A stretch of 64,000 nucleotides of DNA from Coriobacteriia bacterium. Lineage in GTDB: Bacteria > Actinomycetota > Coriobacteriia > Coriobacteriales > Eggerthellaceae. Made by a program: the position numbers and the translations under genes. The notes beneath the pieces were generated by a model. It was not told the origin of the DNA. It searched no databases and was given only the letters and a program-made list of their open reading frames with translations. Positions within the stretch are counted from its first letter, which is position 1; each line of letters opens with the position of its first letter. The stretch is taken from positions 1 through 64,000 of the forward strand of contig JAUNIP010000004.1 of assembly GCA_030523425.1 (NCBI GenBank). Direction: 5' to 3'. Below are positions 7,822 to 17,159 of the stretch, piece by piece.

Positions 7822-8499
7822 CTATTTCGCGCCGTATTGTTCGTAGTAGGCGTCGATGGCGGCCTTGCAGGCGTCGTCTATGACCACGCGACCCTGGCAT
7901 TCGCGGTTGTGCAGGTATTCCGTGACTTCGGTCATATCCACGATGGACGCGGTGGGGAAGCCGTGCAGGTCACTGACCTCGTCAAGCGCGCATTTCACGC
8001 CGCCTTTGCCCACTTCCATGCGGTTCAGCGAAACCATCAGACCGCATACGGTGATGTTAGCCGCAGCGGTGATCAGGGGATACGTTTCCTCTATGGACTT
8101 GCCGCTGGTGGTCACGTCTTCCACCATCACCACGCGGTCGCCGTCCTGCAGCACATATCCCAGCAGGTTGCCGCCTTCGCCGTGGTCCTTGGCTTCCTTG
8201 CGGTTGGAGCAGTATTTCACCTGTTTGCCGTACAGTTCGTTGTATCCCATGGCGGTGATCACGGAAAGCGGGATGCCCTTGTAGGCGGGGCCGAACACCA
8301 CGTCGAAGTCGTCGCCGAACGCTTCATGGATGGCTTGGGCGTAATACAGGCCCAAGCGGTGCAGCTGGTCGCCAGTCACGTATGCGCCCGCATTCATGAA
8401 AAAGGGGCTCTTGCGGCCGCTCTTCAGCGTGAATTCGCCGAACTTCAGCACCTGGCTTTCCACCATGAACTCTATGAATTCCTGCTTGTAGTCTTGCAT
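7822..8499 (-). CDS. pyrE: Orotate phosphoribosyltransferase
   Basis: It converts orotate and PRPP to orotidine 5'-phosphate in pyrimidine synthesis. The PRPP-binding loop VVMVEDVTTSGKS is clear, as are FTLKSGRKSPFFMN at the N-terminus and FGPAYKGIPL in the middle. The ATG at 8499 follows GGAGG by about 7 bases. A longer frame to 8550 exists but has no ribosome binding site of its own. At 225 residues it is of normal length. It stands alone, without other pyr genes in the window, and is convergent with the galactokinase, with only 36 bp between the two stops. Confidence 0.96.
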   Translation of the reverse strand: MQDYKQEFIEFMVESQVLKFGEFTLKSGRKSPFFMNAGAYVTGDQLHRLGLYYAQAIHEAFGDDFDVVFGPAYKGIPLSVITAMGYNELYGKQVKYCSNRKEAKDHGEGGNLLGYVLQDGDRVVMVEDVTTSGKSIEETYPLITAAANITVCGLMVSLNRMEVGKGGVKCALDEVSDLHGFPTASIVDMTEVTEYLHNRECQGRVVIDDACKAAIDAYYEQYGAK

Positions 8500-8644
8500 G
8501 GGACGCCTCCTAACGCGCGCAACGGCAAAGCGTGAAACATTAGGCACCATTTTAGCGAAATTGCGGGGAAGGTGTGTGGCATGCGGCCCAGAAACTGCGG
8601 TGGCGCCAGAATGGCAGCTGTGGGCAGAATCCTCCTTAACGGGG

Positions 8645-8650
8645 TATAAT
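8645..8650 (+). promoter_or_regulatory. Predicted -10 box for the moeA-like gene
   Basis: TATAAT lies 31 bp before the start codon. No good -35 hexamer is seen at 17 bp, so it may rely on an activator or on other contacts. A strong ribosome binding site (AGGAGG, then CTTTA) follows. Confidence 0.5.
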
Positions 8651-8681
8651 GCTTGCTAATCGTCGTTCTTAGGAGGCTTTA

Positions 8682-9908
8682 ATGCGCGATCATTCAACCC
8701 ATGTGTCCGGCAGCCGCCACGAAGTTGTAGATGCCCTGCTGTCCGAGTGGCACTTCGCCCGCGAAGCGGAAACCGTCCCCGTGGCGCAGGCGTGCGGCAG
8801 GGTGAGCGCCCAGCAGGTGGTTTCCACTAACCAGCTGCCCAATTGGCCTACGTCCAAGATGGACGCCGTTGCCGTGCACTTCGACGACTTCGCCGGCGGC
8901 ATGCCAAACACCAGCGCGTGGGTGCGCGGGGCGGACTGGCAATTCTGCAACACCGGCGTGGCCATGCCCAAGGGTTTCGATACCGCCATTCGCATAGAAG
9001 CCGCCGAAGTTTCCGCAGATGAGGAATCCATCAAGCTGAATTACGTGCCCCAGTGCCGTGGGGAAAGCGTGACGCAGGTGGGCGCGGTGCTGCAGCCGGG
9101 CGATGTGCTGGTGGAAGTCGGCCAAGTGATCACGCCCGTGACCTGTTCGGTGCTTTCCATGGGCGGCCACACCCAGGTTTCCGTGGTGAAAAAGCCCGTG
9201 GTCATGTTCATCCCCACCGGCAACGAACTGATAGACGTGACCGATGCCGTACCTGTTGGCAAGAACATCGACAGCAACAGCGCGCTCATCTGCGCCAAGC
9301 TTGAGCAGTGGGGCGCGCGCCCAGTGCGGCATCCGCTCATCCCCGACGACCCCGATCAGATTTTGGCCGCCCTGCGCGCAGGCACCGCCCAGGCCGACAT
9401 AGTGGTCATCAACGCCGGTTCGTCTAAGGGTTCCGACGATTTCACCTGCGAGATTCTGGAGCGCGAAGGCCGCGTGCTGTTCCATGAAGTGAACCAGGGC
9501 CCCGGTCGCCATTGTTCGTTCAGCGTGCTAGACGGCAAGCCCGTGATTGGCATCAGCGGCCCGCCCGTGGGCGCCGAATTCACGTCCGACTTGTTCATCA
9601 AGCCCTTTGTGGATGTGTATTTGGGTGCGAACACCGCCTATCCGCCCACGGTGAGGGCGCGCATGCTGGACAGCGCCTCTGGGCATAGCCGCCCCATGAC
9701 TATGGTGCGCCGCGTGGCTGTGCGCCGTACGCGTGATGACGCCTTTGTGGCCCGCGCCGTTGCCTTGGACGACCGCCCAGCACTGCGTTTCGCCGACAAC
9801 GCCAACGGCCTGGTGTTCTTAGGCCCCAACTCGCGCGGCTGGGAACCAGGCGACATGGTGGAAGTAGAGCTGCGCTGGCCCTACACCCTGCCGCCGTACG
9901 TGGACTAA
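8682..9908 (+). CDS. moeA: Molybdopterin molybdotransferase, MoeA-like
   Basis: MoeA inserts molybdate into adenylylated molybdopterin to make molybdenum cofactor. The 408-residue protein keeps the MoeA order: an N-terminal segment with LPNWPTSKMDAVAV (normally P-x-SxMDGxA), a central FIPTGNELIDV and NIDSNSALI region, and a C-terminal beta-barrel ending in NGLVFLGPNSRGWEPGDMVEVEL. The MDA in place of MDG and the INAGSSKGSDDF loop mark it as a divergent member, perhaps handling a variant cofactor. It fits the molybdoenzyme encoded about 5 kb downstream. Its stop overlaps the convergent gene by 4 bp. Confidence 0.87.
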   Translation: MRDHSTHVSGSRHEVVDALLSEWHFAREAETVPVAQACGRVSAQQVVSTNQLPNWPTSKMDAVAVHFDDFAGGMPNTSAWVRGADWQFCNTGVAMPKGFDTAIRIEAAEVSADEESIKLNYVPQCRGESVTQVGAVLQPGDVLVEVGQVITPVTCSVLSMGGHTQVSVVKKPVVMFIPTGNELIDVTDAVPVGKNIDSNSALICAKLEQWGARPVRHPLIPDDPDQILAALRAGTAQADIVVINAGSSKGSDDFTCEILEREGRVLFHEVNQGPGRHCSFSVLDGKPVIGISGPPVGAEFTSDLFIKPFVDVYLGANTAYPPTVRARMLDSASGHSRPMTMVRRVAVRRTRDDAFVARAVALDDRPALRFADNANGLVFLGPNSRGWEPGDMVEVELRWPYTLPPYVD

Positions 9909-10900
9909 AACCGCACTTCGGGGTAGTAGCAGGACAGACCCTGGTTGTCGCACAGCCAACGGATGCCTTCGGGCCGCAGCATGCGCTGCAGGTATTCCGC
10001 TTCGGTGGCGCAGTCCTTCGCGATGCGCAGGTTGGCGTGCGAAAGGGTCACATCATCGAAGAGCTCGGTGTGATTGTCGCCACGGCCTACCACCTTGTAG
10101 GCGGAAATGCCCATCTGCTCAAAGCGCCACAGCGCGCACAGGCCGCACGCGCTTTGGTGAAAAGCTTCCCGGTACAGACGGTCGTTTTCCGCGCTGGCCC
10201 ACGGGTTTAGCGGCTGCTGGGTGCCCACTGCCGAATACTGGTTCCAAGCCGGCGCGCTGCGCAGCGAACGGCACAGCGAAGGGCAGCCCGCCTTGTGCAG
10301 CCCCATGCAGTGGCTGTCGGCGAAGATGCAGCCGTTGCGCATGAAGAACACCTCGTATTCCAGCTGCGGCACGGCGGCGGTGATGCTGCGGATGTCGGCA
10401 AGCGTCAGGTCGCGCGGCAGGATGGCGCGGTCGATGCCCCTTTGCAGGTAATAGCGCGCCAGTTCTTCGTTGTAGATGGAGCACATGGTGCTGGCCAGGG
10501 CCTGCATGCCTTGCTCGTGGATGGCGTCAATAAGGTCGGGCCCGGAAACGATGATGCCCGCAAAGCCTGCTTCGCGCAAGTGTGGCAGGTAATGCTGCCG
10601 TATGTAGGCAAGCTGTGTGGCGGAGTAGCCCGCGGCGTTGAACACGCAGTACAGGCGGGGTGATTCCAGATGCTGGTCGTTCAGGCTGGCCTGCAGATTC
10701 GTTACTTCTTCCAGCAGCTCTTGGAAACTCAGCGTATTGGCTTCCTGTCCGAAGCCCGACATGCGGTTCAGGGCGGCACCCATGCCGAACGTTTCGGCCC
10801 AGGCGGGATCGTAAAAGCCCATGTAGAGTTCTTGCGCACCCGCTTTCACCAGGCGCTCGGCCGTGCCTTTGCCGTTTACCGGCGCCAGAATCACTCCCAT
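9905..10900 (-). CDS. Peptidase U32 family protein
   Basis: The 331-residue protein begins VILAPVNGKGTAERLVKAGAQELYMG, the typical TIM-barrel start of U32 proteins. It has a cluster of conserved-looking cysteines in the second half (GCIFADSHCMGLHKAGCPSLC, then ACGLC). In characterised relatives such as UbiU/UbiV, RlhA and TrhP, similar cysteines bind a 4Fe-4S cluster and the proteins act in hydroxylation rather than proteolysis. The substrate here is not predictable. The ATG follows GGGAGG by 6 bases and lies inside the upstream gene, overlapping it by 10 bp, so the two are translationally linked. Confidence 0.82.
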   Translation of the reverse strand: MGVILAPVNGKGTAERLVKAGAQELYMGFYDPAWAETFGMGAALNRMSGFGQEANTLSFQELLEEVTNLQASLNDQHLESPRLYCVFNAAGYSATQLAYIRQHYLPHLREAGFAGIIVSGPDLIDAIHEQGMQALASTMCSIYNEELARYYLQRGIDRAILPRDLTLADIRSITAAVPQLEYEVFFMRNGCIFADSHCMGLHKAGCPSLCRSLRSAPAWNQYSAVGTQQPLNPWASAENDRLYREAFHQSACGLCALWRFEQMGISAYKVVGRGDNHTELFDDVTLSHANLRIAKDCATEAEYLQRMLRPEGIRWLCDNQGLSCYYPEVRF

Positions 10901-11871
10901 GATTGGCCTCCCAACAATGCGGCCTGGCCGACGGGTTGCGCAGGCTGGGCGGCAGGGAATAGGTAATCTGCCGGCGTCCAGATAATACGCTGCGGTTGTT
11001 GCCCCTGCAGAGCGCAGCCGGGGTTTTCGAAGAAGATGGTGCGCCCTAACCGCGTGAAGTACACGGGGGCTTCAGTTTGCAGGTTGAACGACTCATACAC
11101 TTGGATGTTGCGCAGGCATTCCTGCTGGCAGGGCCCGCACGGGCGGAACTTTTGCGTGGGATCCAGGTTGGTGCCGGCCGCTTCGCACACGTGCCCGGTG
11201 GTCATCAGGCAGTGCGGCAGGTGCAAGGCCAGCGGCAGCGCGTTTTCCAGCGCGCTGGTGTCCACCACGGGCGCAAAGGGGTCGCATTCCAGCAAGGTGT
11301 AACCCTGTTCGCGCAGGTAGGCGGCTTGTTCGGCGTCAACTGCGTAGGGCTGGGCGGTTTCTTCCAGCACGCTGTGGCGCGGGTCGCGGGTGGTCTTCGC
11401 CATCATGCGGCCGTACGCCAAGCGCACGGGATTGCCGCTTGCTTGGGCGTATTGCTGTGCAAACTGGGCAGTGGCAGGGTCGTTGGCCACCACTTCGTCA
11501 AACAGGAAGGTGCCGTCTTCGCGCGTGCGTTCCAGCAGCGCTGCCAAGCGCTTTTTGCCTGCTTGCAGCATGTTTTGGGAGAACAGGGGGACCACCAGCG
11601 TGCAGGCTGTGCCGGCGTTTGAGACATAGGTGCTGAATACGTCCATAAACGATTCGCTCATAGACGCAAACAGGCGGTCGCAGAAATAAGATCCCAGGTA
11701 GATGCGCGGGAAACATTCAATGCCCAAGCGGTTTTGCCAGGTGGTGCAAATGCTGGTCATGGCTTGCGTGAACGAGGCTTCGGTTGGGGGAGTGGTGGAA
11801 AAGAAGGCCTGATGCCCCACTTCGCACAAGTTCAAAGCGTATTCAGCAGGTTGATGGGGTACTTCTGTCAT
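10891..11871 (-). CDS. Uncharacterised partner of the U32 protein
   Basis: This 326-residue protein has no motif that I recognise with certainty. The C-terminal half contains a cysteine group (CGPCQQEC, with further cysteines at HVCEAAGTN and HCLMTTGH) spaced in a way that could hold an iron-sulfur cluster. That resembles the second partner in paired U32 systems such as UbiU/UbiV. It has no signal peptide and no membrane helix. It starts with ATG after AAGGA and overlaps the U32 gene by 10 bp. Shared function with that gene is inferred from coupling only. Confidence 0.7.
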   Translation of the reverse strand: MTEVPHQPAEYALNLCEVGHQAFFSTTPPTEASFTQAMTSICTTWQNRLGIECFPRIYLGSYFCDRLFASMSESFMDVFSTYVSNAGTACTLVVPLFSQNMLQAGKKRLAALLERTREDGTFLFDEVVANDPATAQFAQQYAQASGNPVRLAYGRMMAKTTRDPRHSVLEETAQPYAVDAEQAAYLREQGYTLLECDPFAPVVDTSALENALPLALHLPHCLMTTGHVCEAAGTNLDPTQKFRPCGPCQQECLRNIQVYESFNLQTEAPVYFTRLGRTIFFENPGCALQGQQPQRIIWTPADYLFPAAQPAQPVGQAALLGGQSWE

Positions 11872-12083
11872 AGCAGTCCTTGGTTGATTTATTTTGCTGT
11901 GGGTATTTTACAGCAAGGCCAGCACGGAGATTCGTCGAGTGCTGGGACACATGCGTTCTTGAACGCTTTGCACACCATGGAAAACGCCGCCGAAAGCGTG
12001 CAGACCATTATTTCGGAAAGCCCGTAAGCACCCGTTCGACCTGGCTATCGCGTTCCTGCGCATATGCGCAATCGAGCACGTCC
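11872..12083. other. Short gap, possible gene remnant
   Basis: An open plus-strand stretch ends at 12027 with a protein-like tail (HAFLNALHTMENAAESVQ) but has no start or ribosome binding site. It may be the remains of a lost gene. No terminator with a T-run is seen for either flanking gene. Confidence 0.3.
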
Positions 12084-12839
12084 TTATTCGTAGCCGTCCG
12101 TGTCGTCGTTGCCACTGAAGTCGTAGTCGAACTCAAGCGGGTCGTCTTCCACATCTAATCCCTGCACGTTCTCTTCGGCCTTGGTGCCCTCAGAGTTGCT
12201 GGTGCTGTTCTCGCTGTTGGTTGCGGCGTTGGCGGCCTCTTCTTCGGATCGCTTCAGGTCTTCCTCAAGCTTTTCAAGGCGACGCTTTTCCTCTTCCTCC
12301 TCGGCGGCGTCGCGGGCAGCGGCATCGGGATCTTCAAGGTTGTAGTAATAGGTTTGCAGTTCAAGTGTGTTCACCAAGCGGCCGGCAGTCTTGCTCTGAT
12401 AGGTCACATAGCCAATCTTGCCGCTCAGCAGAAGCGTGGCCTCTGAAAAATCTTCAAGATCCATGTAGTGTAAGTTCACTACTAGGCCCGTGATGAACGT
12501 AATCTTGATTTCAACCAGATAGGCACCATCGGTGGTCTGCGTCGTCTTAGGAATATAGATGATGCAGGTCTTGCCATCGCTTACGCGTGCATCGGAAGGC
12601 ATCATGTTGGCAGAGTGGGTTTCTTCGCCCGGCTGCTTGATGGCAATGCCGGAAACAGACTTGCCCGTGCTGTTGGTAAGCTTTAAGGGGTAGCAGTTGC
12701 CAGTTTGTTCGCCTATTGCAAGCTCCTCGTCGGCACTGTTTGATTGATTGGCCGTTTGTTGACAGCCGCACAGGGCTAACATGCAGCACAGAAGGGCTGC
12801 AATAAGGGCTATGGAAAGGGGCGCTGTTTTCTGCTTCAT
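12084..12839 (-). CDS. Predicted lipoprotein with coiled-coil and acidic tail
   Basis: The start MKQKTAPLSIALIAALLCC leads into a lipobox LALCGC, so the mature protein should be lipid-anchored outside the membrane. Residues ~45-170 look like a beta-rich domain with no recognised family. Then comes a charged coiled-coil stretch (EEEEEKRRLEKLEEDLKRSE), a Ser/Asn-rich linker and an acidic, tyrosine-containing end. The ATG at 12839 is preferred; a TTG 12 bases earlier is too close to the GGGAG. It follows the torD-like gene on the same strand, but 140 bp away, so membership of that operon is uncertain. Confidence 0.75.
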   Translation of the reverse strand: MKQKTAPLSIALIAALLCCMLALCGCQQTANQSNSADEELAIGEQTGNCYPLKLTNSTGKSVSGIAIKQPGEETHSANMMPSDARVSDGKTCIIYIPKTTQTTDGAYLVEIKITFITGLVVNLHYMDLEDFSEATLLLSGKIGYVTYQSKTAGRLVNTLELQTYYYNLEDPDAAARDAAEEEEEKRRLEKLEEDLKRSEEEAANAATNSENSTSNSEGTKAEENVQGLDVEDDPLEFDYDFSGNDDTDGYE

Positions 12840-12979
12840 TTCCAATTGCAACTCCCGGTAACGGACGAAACACGGGAATAGGCACCGCGTTTCGACATCT
12901 TTCTCCTAGCAAGGGTGCGGGGCAAAGCACAGCATCTGCCATCGCGTTTTACTTTGCTGCTGCGCATCACTGTCCTGTC

Positions 12980-13690
12980 CTACAGATGTTCGATGGTAAA
13001 GTCGAGCAAGGCTTTGAAATAGTCGTATTCTGCATATTTTTGCACATTGGCGCGCAGGTCGGGTAGCCAAGAATCGACGTATTCCTCTTTGAAGTCTTGG
13101 TAGGCCAGCGCAAAGTCGGCCTTGCCTGTCGATTCATAGCTGGTGGCCAGAAGCGACATGAAAGCAAGCAGAAAGCGCAAGTGGTCGGGCATGTCATGCT
13201 CGTCCTGTTTGATTTCAAGCCCAAACTGGGCATACAGGTTTTCTATCTCGGCGGCGGTGGGGCCATATACCTGGTTTTCGCTGTCGAGGTAAAACGACGC
13301 ATAGGGCGCCGCGTACATGCGAAAGCTCCCGATGAAAAGGCGGGTATATTCCAGTTGTAGTGCATCGGCCCCCACAATCTCTTCGGTGGTGTGGCGGAAG
13401 TCATCGAGCAGTTCTCGAAGGCGCTCTAAGTCGGGCTTGCACAGCAACTGGCTTTCATCAGCGCAAAAGTCTTCTAGCTGGTCGAACACGCCGTCTATCC
13501 CATGTAGCGGATAGGTCCACAAAGCCGACAATGCACTCAGTAAACTGGCTTCCGGCACATCAGGCACAGTTCGAGCCGCATATTCGGCTTCATCTTCCAG
13601 CTCTGCCTGGCGTATTGCCGTATGGGCATCGATGCTACTGTCATAGCGCTTTGGAACGTCGCCCGCTCTTTCATCTAGGGTTGCTGTCAT
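12980..13690 (-). CDS. TorD/DmsD-type molybdoenzyme chaperone
   Basis: These cytoplasmic all-helical chaperones bind the Tat signal of a molybdoenzyme and hold it until cofactor loading. The 236-residue protein shows the family hallmark ALQLEYTRLFIGSF, followed by PYASFYLD and a later DHLRFLLAFMSLL helix. The ATG at 13690 follows AAGGAG by 8 bases. It lies downstream of the ferredoxin and catalytic subunit genes, as is usual for such operons. A hairpin with a T-rich run just upstream may reduce read-through from the structural genes. Confidence 0.9.
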   Translation of the reverse strand: MTATLDERAGDVPKRYDSSIDAHTAIRQAELEDEAEYAARTVPDVPEASLLSALSALWTYPLHGIDGVFDQLEDFCADESQLLCKPDLERLRELLDDFRHTTEEIVGADALQLEYTRLFIGSFRMYAAPYASFYLDSENQVYGPTAAEIENLYAQFGLEIKQDEHDMPDHLRFLLAFMSLLATSYESTGKADFALAYQDFKEEYVDSWLPDLRANVQKYAEYDYFKALLDFTIEHL

Positions 13691-13699
13691 CGAAGGTCT

Positions 13700-13750
13700 C
13701 CTTAAGGAAAAGGCAAGGGGGCTCACAGATAGTGTCTGCGGGCCCCTTGC
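13700..13750 (-). terminator. Terminator or attenuator between ferredoxin and chaperone genes
   Basis: On the minus strand GCAAGGGG pairs with CCCCTTGC (13713-13750), with additional inner pairing, followed by CTTTTCCTT. It lies directly before the chaperone's ribosome binding site, so it probably sets a lower level of chaperone than of enzyme. Confidence 0.6.
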
Positions 13751-13767
13751 AAAAACGTACCGTAAGA

Positions 13768-14478
13768 TTACCAGGTCTTATGGAATTCGCGCATGTAATA
13801 CACAGCGGGATCTGTGCCCTCCTCAGGCTTCAAGACCTCCATCTTGTAGGACTGCATCAAGTCGTACAGCGTGCTGTCGTAGATGTTTTCCACGTCGCCG
13901 AAGATGCGGGCCCCTGCGGCGCAAGCATCCACGCAATAGGGGTTGTCGCCCGAATACACCAGATGTTTGCACATCTGGCACTTGAGCGGCGAACGTGGGG
14001 TGATCATCGGCAGTTCGTAGTCGTCCAAAATGGGGTCATGGCAAGGGTAGGCTTTACCCACGGCCTCTTTCAGTTCGGCTCCGGTTGCAGTACAGCCTTT
14101 GATTGTGGCCTCAGAAAGACCGGTGGCATCGGAAGCCGCAGAATTATCCGGGGCCGGGGTGATCATGCCGTACGGACACGCCTGCGCGCACTGTGTGCAC
14201 TTGACGCACTTGCTCGGATCGACCACGGTCAGGCCGTATTCGTCTTTGTGCATGGCGCCTGTTGGACACACCGCCACGCAGGCTGCGTTTGTGCAGTGGT
14301 TGCACATCGTAGGCCTGTACGAATACTTGGTCTTGGGGAATTTGCCCGTCGTCGTAATCTCGTGACCGGTGGGAAACACCCCAATGGGCATTTCGTTGTG
14401 GGTCTTGCAGGCCAGCGTGCAAGCACCGCAGCCAACGCACTTGTGCAGGTCAATGATCATAATGTAGCGAGTGTCCAT
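13768..14478 (-). CDS. Four-cluster ferredoxin subunit (DmsB/PsrB-like)
   Basis: This is the electron-transfer subunit for the adjacent molybdoenzyme. It contains four cysteine groups in the DmsB order: CVGCGACTLAC (C14-C24), CNHCTNAACVAVC, CVKCTQCAQAC, and CQMCKHL...CVDAC near the C-terminus. An insert of about 55 residues lies between the third and fourth groups. It has no signal peptide, as expected for a subunit exported with its Tat partner. The start codon overlaps the catalytic subunit's stop (TAATG), which implies coupled translation. No NrfD/DmsC-type membrane anchor follows it. Confidence 0.93.
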   Translation of the reverse strand: MDTRYIMIIDLHKCVGCGACTLACKTHNEMPIGVFPTGHEITTTGKFPKTKYSYRPTMCNHCTNAACVAVCPTGAMHKDEYGLTVVDPSKCVKCTQCAQACPYGMITPAPDNSAASDATGLSEATIKGCTATGAELKEAVGKAYPCHDPILDDYELPMITPRSPLKCQMCKHLVYSGDNPYCVDACAAGARIFGDVENIYDSTLYDLMQSYKMEVLKPEEGTDPAVYYMREFHKTW

Positions 14479-17072
14479 TAGTCATTCACCTTCTTAATGC
14501 TCACGCGGGTTAGACCGCCGTGACGGGCGGTAGATCCGCTCAGACGTTCCCAATCGCAGGGAAGAATCTCGTTGTTGTTGCCACCGCGAGGCTTGAAGTT
14601 CTCGTAGTCTTCGGCGGCAATATGTCCCATGGCCCAATGCCCCTGGCCATAACATTTGAACACAACACCGGGGCGTGTGCCTTCCCAACCCTTGGCATGA
14701 ACAGTAATGGTTCCCTGGACGCTTGACACTTCGATGGTGTCGCCGTCATTGAGACCCAAATCCTGCATGTCGGAGGGGTTGATTTTCAGCACGTCATCCC
14801 AAGCCTCATCGCCCGGGTCAAGGTCTTTGAGCTCTTGGAAGCCTACGCAGTTGGCCGAACGCCCCTCGCGTGAAAGGCGACTGCGATGCTCTTCGAAGAT
14901 GTAGGGGTAGGTCTTCTCGTCGCCATAGCGCACGGGCTCTTCGTAGTGCGGCACAAAGGCCAAGCCATCGCGCGCCTGGTAGTTAAGGCCCTCCATTATC
15001 TCGTTCACATCGCATTTGTATTGGGTTGCCAGTTCCTCAAGCAGTTCTTTCAGCGACTCTGAATAGAACTCGAACTTGCCGGTGGCATGGCCCAGCTTGC
15101 CCCAGTGCTTCTTAGTTCCTTGGGTTTTGGAATTGAACAGGCCTTTGCTGCAGAAATTGCGCCAGCTTTCAAGATCTTTGCCTTGGCCTGCCTTGGCATT
15201 TTTGCCGTTCCAGCAGGGCTCAGTCAAGATCTTCACGGCAATCTCGGCAAACTCGCTTGCCTTGGTGGGTGTGTTGCCAGTTTCAGGGTCAACAAATGCC
15301 TTCGAGTAATAGTTGTAGATGTTGGCAAAGCCGCGATCCTTGAGCTTCGCAGCAAGCTCCCAGGCAATCTCGGTCTCGTCGGTCTTGGTGTCCCAAAGCG
15401 GGGTAATGATAGGCTGCTGCACCGAAATGTAGGTTTGCAGGCCTTGGTTGTTCTTCTGATAGCCATAGCGCTCGAACAGGTGGTGCTTGGCGGGCAACAC
15501 GATGTCTGCGAACTGCGCCATCTCGGAGGGGTGCGTGGTGATGCAGGCGTAGAAGGGAACCTTCGAAAGCGCTTCTTCCCAGCGCTGCGCGCCGGTGCTG
15601 GAAAACGCGAAGTTGCACCAGCAACTGATGAGAACCTTAATCTCGTAGCCGCAGTCCTCGTAGGGCGCCTCTTGGTTCAGCACATCGGCGATGCGGCTTG
15701 TTATTACGTTGCCGTGGATATGACTGCCATCGAAAGCCAAGAAGTCTTTGCGAATACGTCCGTCGATGGGCTTCATCTTTGCCATTTTGCGCGCGTTGGA
15801 ATCGCGGAAGTGGTTGTGGTCGGGTAAATGCCCCGTGCTTGCCGAAGCCGCGCGGAACACGCCGCCTTTGGTCTCTATCGATCCCACAAGGCCGTTTAAC
15901 GCATTAGCAGCCATGGCGCCGTAGACGCCGCGCACCTGCATGTTGGTGCCGGGGCTTTGCCACGAAATGCTGCTCGATCCGTACTTGCCGAACTGCGTGG
16001 CTACTTCGGTGATGGTGGATGCCTCAATGCCGCAGACTTCCTCTGCCCACTCGGGTGTGGCGTCTTTGAGAGCAAGGTTCCACCAGCGCACAAGACCATA
16101 GCCGTTCGCATATTCGAACTTCTCTTCGTCGACGGTTTCGCCGGCAACGAAAAGGTTCTTCTTGTTATTGTAGTTGTCGGTGAGTTCGTAGTTCCAAGGG
16201 CCTGCCTTGAAATCACCCACGAACTTCTTGTTCCAAAGGCCCTTGGTTAGAATGACATGCGCAATAGCGCAAGCAAGCGCACCGTCGGTGCCTGGGATAA
16301 TAGGCAGCCACTTGTCGGCCTTGGCAGCTGTTACGCTTAGGCGTGGGTCTATTACATAGATTTTCGCGCCATCCATGACCGAGCCCCATCGACTAATGGC
16401 GTTGGAGACCTGGCGGTTCGAGGCGATGGGGTCGGTCGACCACATCAGATAGCATTTGCAATTCGCAATGTCGTAATCGTGGTACGAGAACGTGCCCTCG
16501 GTTGCCCAGTTAGCCATTTTCTCGGCTTCGGCGCAGATGGATCCGTGGCCAAAGTAATTAGGCGTGCCATACAAGATGTTGAACTTCTTGTAGAAAACGT
16601 CGCCTACGCCAGTGGAGCGGCCTTTAAGGAACATGTATTTCTTGGTTTCGCCATTATTTTTGAGCTCCATGAGCTTGTCGGCAATGGTGTCAAGCGCCTC
16701 GTCCCAGGTGATGGGCACGAAGCCGGGATCTATCCCGCGGCCCTTCTTGGAATTCGTGCGCTTCATGGGGGTCTTGATTCTATCGGGGTCATAGACCTGC
16801 TGGATGGCCAAATGTGGCCTTGGGCATATATGACCGCCGGTAGCAGTGCAGTTCCAGTTGCCTACGATGCGGAGGATGCGCTTGTCTTGCGTATACACCT
16901 TCACCGGGCACGAAGAAGTGCAACCTTGGCAGGTGGACGCCGTCCACTTACCAAGCTCATTCGGTTTGTGCGACTCATCGGCTAACGCTTGGAACGGTGT
17001 TGCCCCCATTGTTCCAAGAGCCGCCAACCCCAAGGCGCTGGCCTTGAGAAATGAGCGTCTGTTGATATTCAC
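14478..17072 (-). CDS. Tat-exported Mo-bisPGD oxidoreductase, catalytic subunit
   Basis: It belongs to the DMSO-reductase family. The N-terminus carries a twin-arginine signal (NINRRSFLKASALG, then an Ala-rich stretch). Next is a 4Fe-4S motif, CQGCTSSC plus HICPRPH (C48, C51, C55, C83). C180, in FGHGSICAEAEK, is at the position of the metal-ligating residue, as in PsrA/PhsA/ArrA rather than the serine of DMSO reductase. The 864-residue length is also near that of pyrogallol transhydroxylase-like enzymes, so the substrate cannot be named. The GTG start follows GAGAG. It is the first gene of the operon and divergent from an aquaglyceroporin. Confidence 0.9.
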   Translation of the reverse strand: MNINRRSFLKASALGLAALGTMGATPFQALADESHKPNELGKWTASTCQGCTSSCPVKVYTQDKRILRIVGNWNCTATGGHICPRPHLAIQQVYDPDRIKTPMKRTNSKKGRGIDPGFVPITWDEALDTIADKLMELKNNGETKKYMFLKGRSTGVGDVFYKKFNILYGTPNYFGHGSICAEAEKMANWATEGTFSYHDYDIANCKCYLMWSTDPIASNRQVSNAISRWGSVMDGAKIYVIDPRLSVTAAKADKWLPIIPGTDGALACAIAHVILTKGLWNKKFVGDFKAGPWNYELTDNYNNKKNLFVAGETVDEEKFEYANGYGLVRWWNLALKDATPEWAEEVCGIEASTITEVATQFGKYGSSSISWQSPGTNMQVRGVYGAMAANALNGLVGSIETKGGVFRAASASTGHLPDHNHFRDSNARKMAKMKPIDGRIRKDFLAFDGSHIHGNVITSRIADVLNQEAPYEDCGYEIKVLISCWCNFAFSSTGAQRWEEALSKVPFYACITTHPSEMAQFADIVLPAKHHLFERYGYQKNNQGLQTYISVQQPIITPLWDTKTDETEIAWELAAKLKDRGFANIYNYYSKAFVDPETGNTPTKASEFAEIAVKILTEPCWNGKNAKAGQGKDLESWRNFCSKGLFNSKTQGTKKHWGKLGHATGKFEFYSESLKELLEELATQYKCDVNEIMEGLNYQARDGLAFVPHYEEPVRYGDEKTYPYIFEEHRSRLSREGRSANCVGFQELKDLDPGDEAWDDVLKINPSDMQDLGLNDGDTIEVSSVQGTITVHAKGWEGTRPGVVFKCYGQGHWAMGHIAAEDYENFKPRGGNNNEILPCDWERLSGSTARHGGLTRVSIKKVND

Positions 17073-17159
17073 TTGATATTACTCTCTTCTCTCGGAGTCC
17101 TGATTCGCTGTGTCGTCTGGCACAACCGCATCGTTTCTCCTGTTCTCATGCTGCCCATA

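Noticed and set aside
14478-17072. Naming the molybdoenzyme as DMSO reductase or catechol dehydroxylase
   Set aside because: The cysteine ligand and lack of an anchor argue against DMSO reductase, and dehydroxylase identity cannot be shown without phylogeny.
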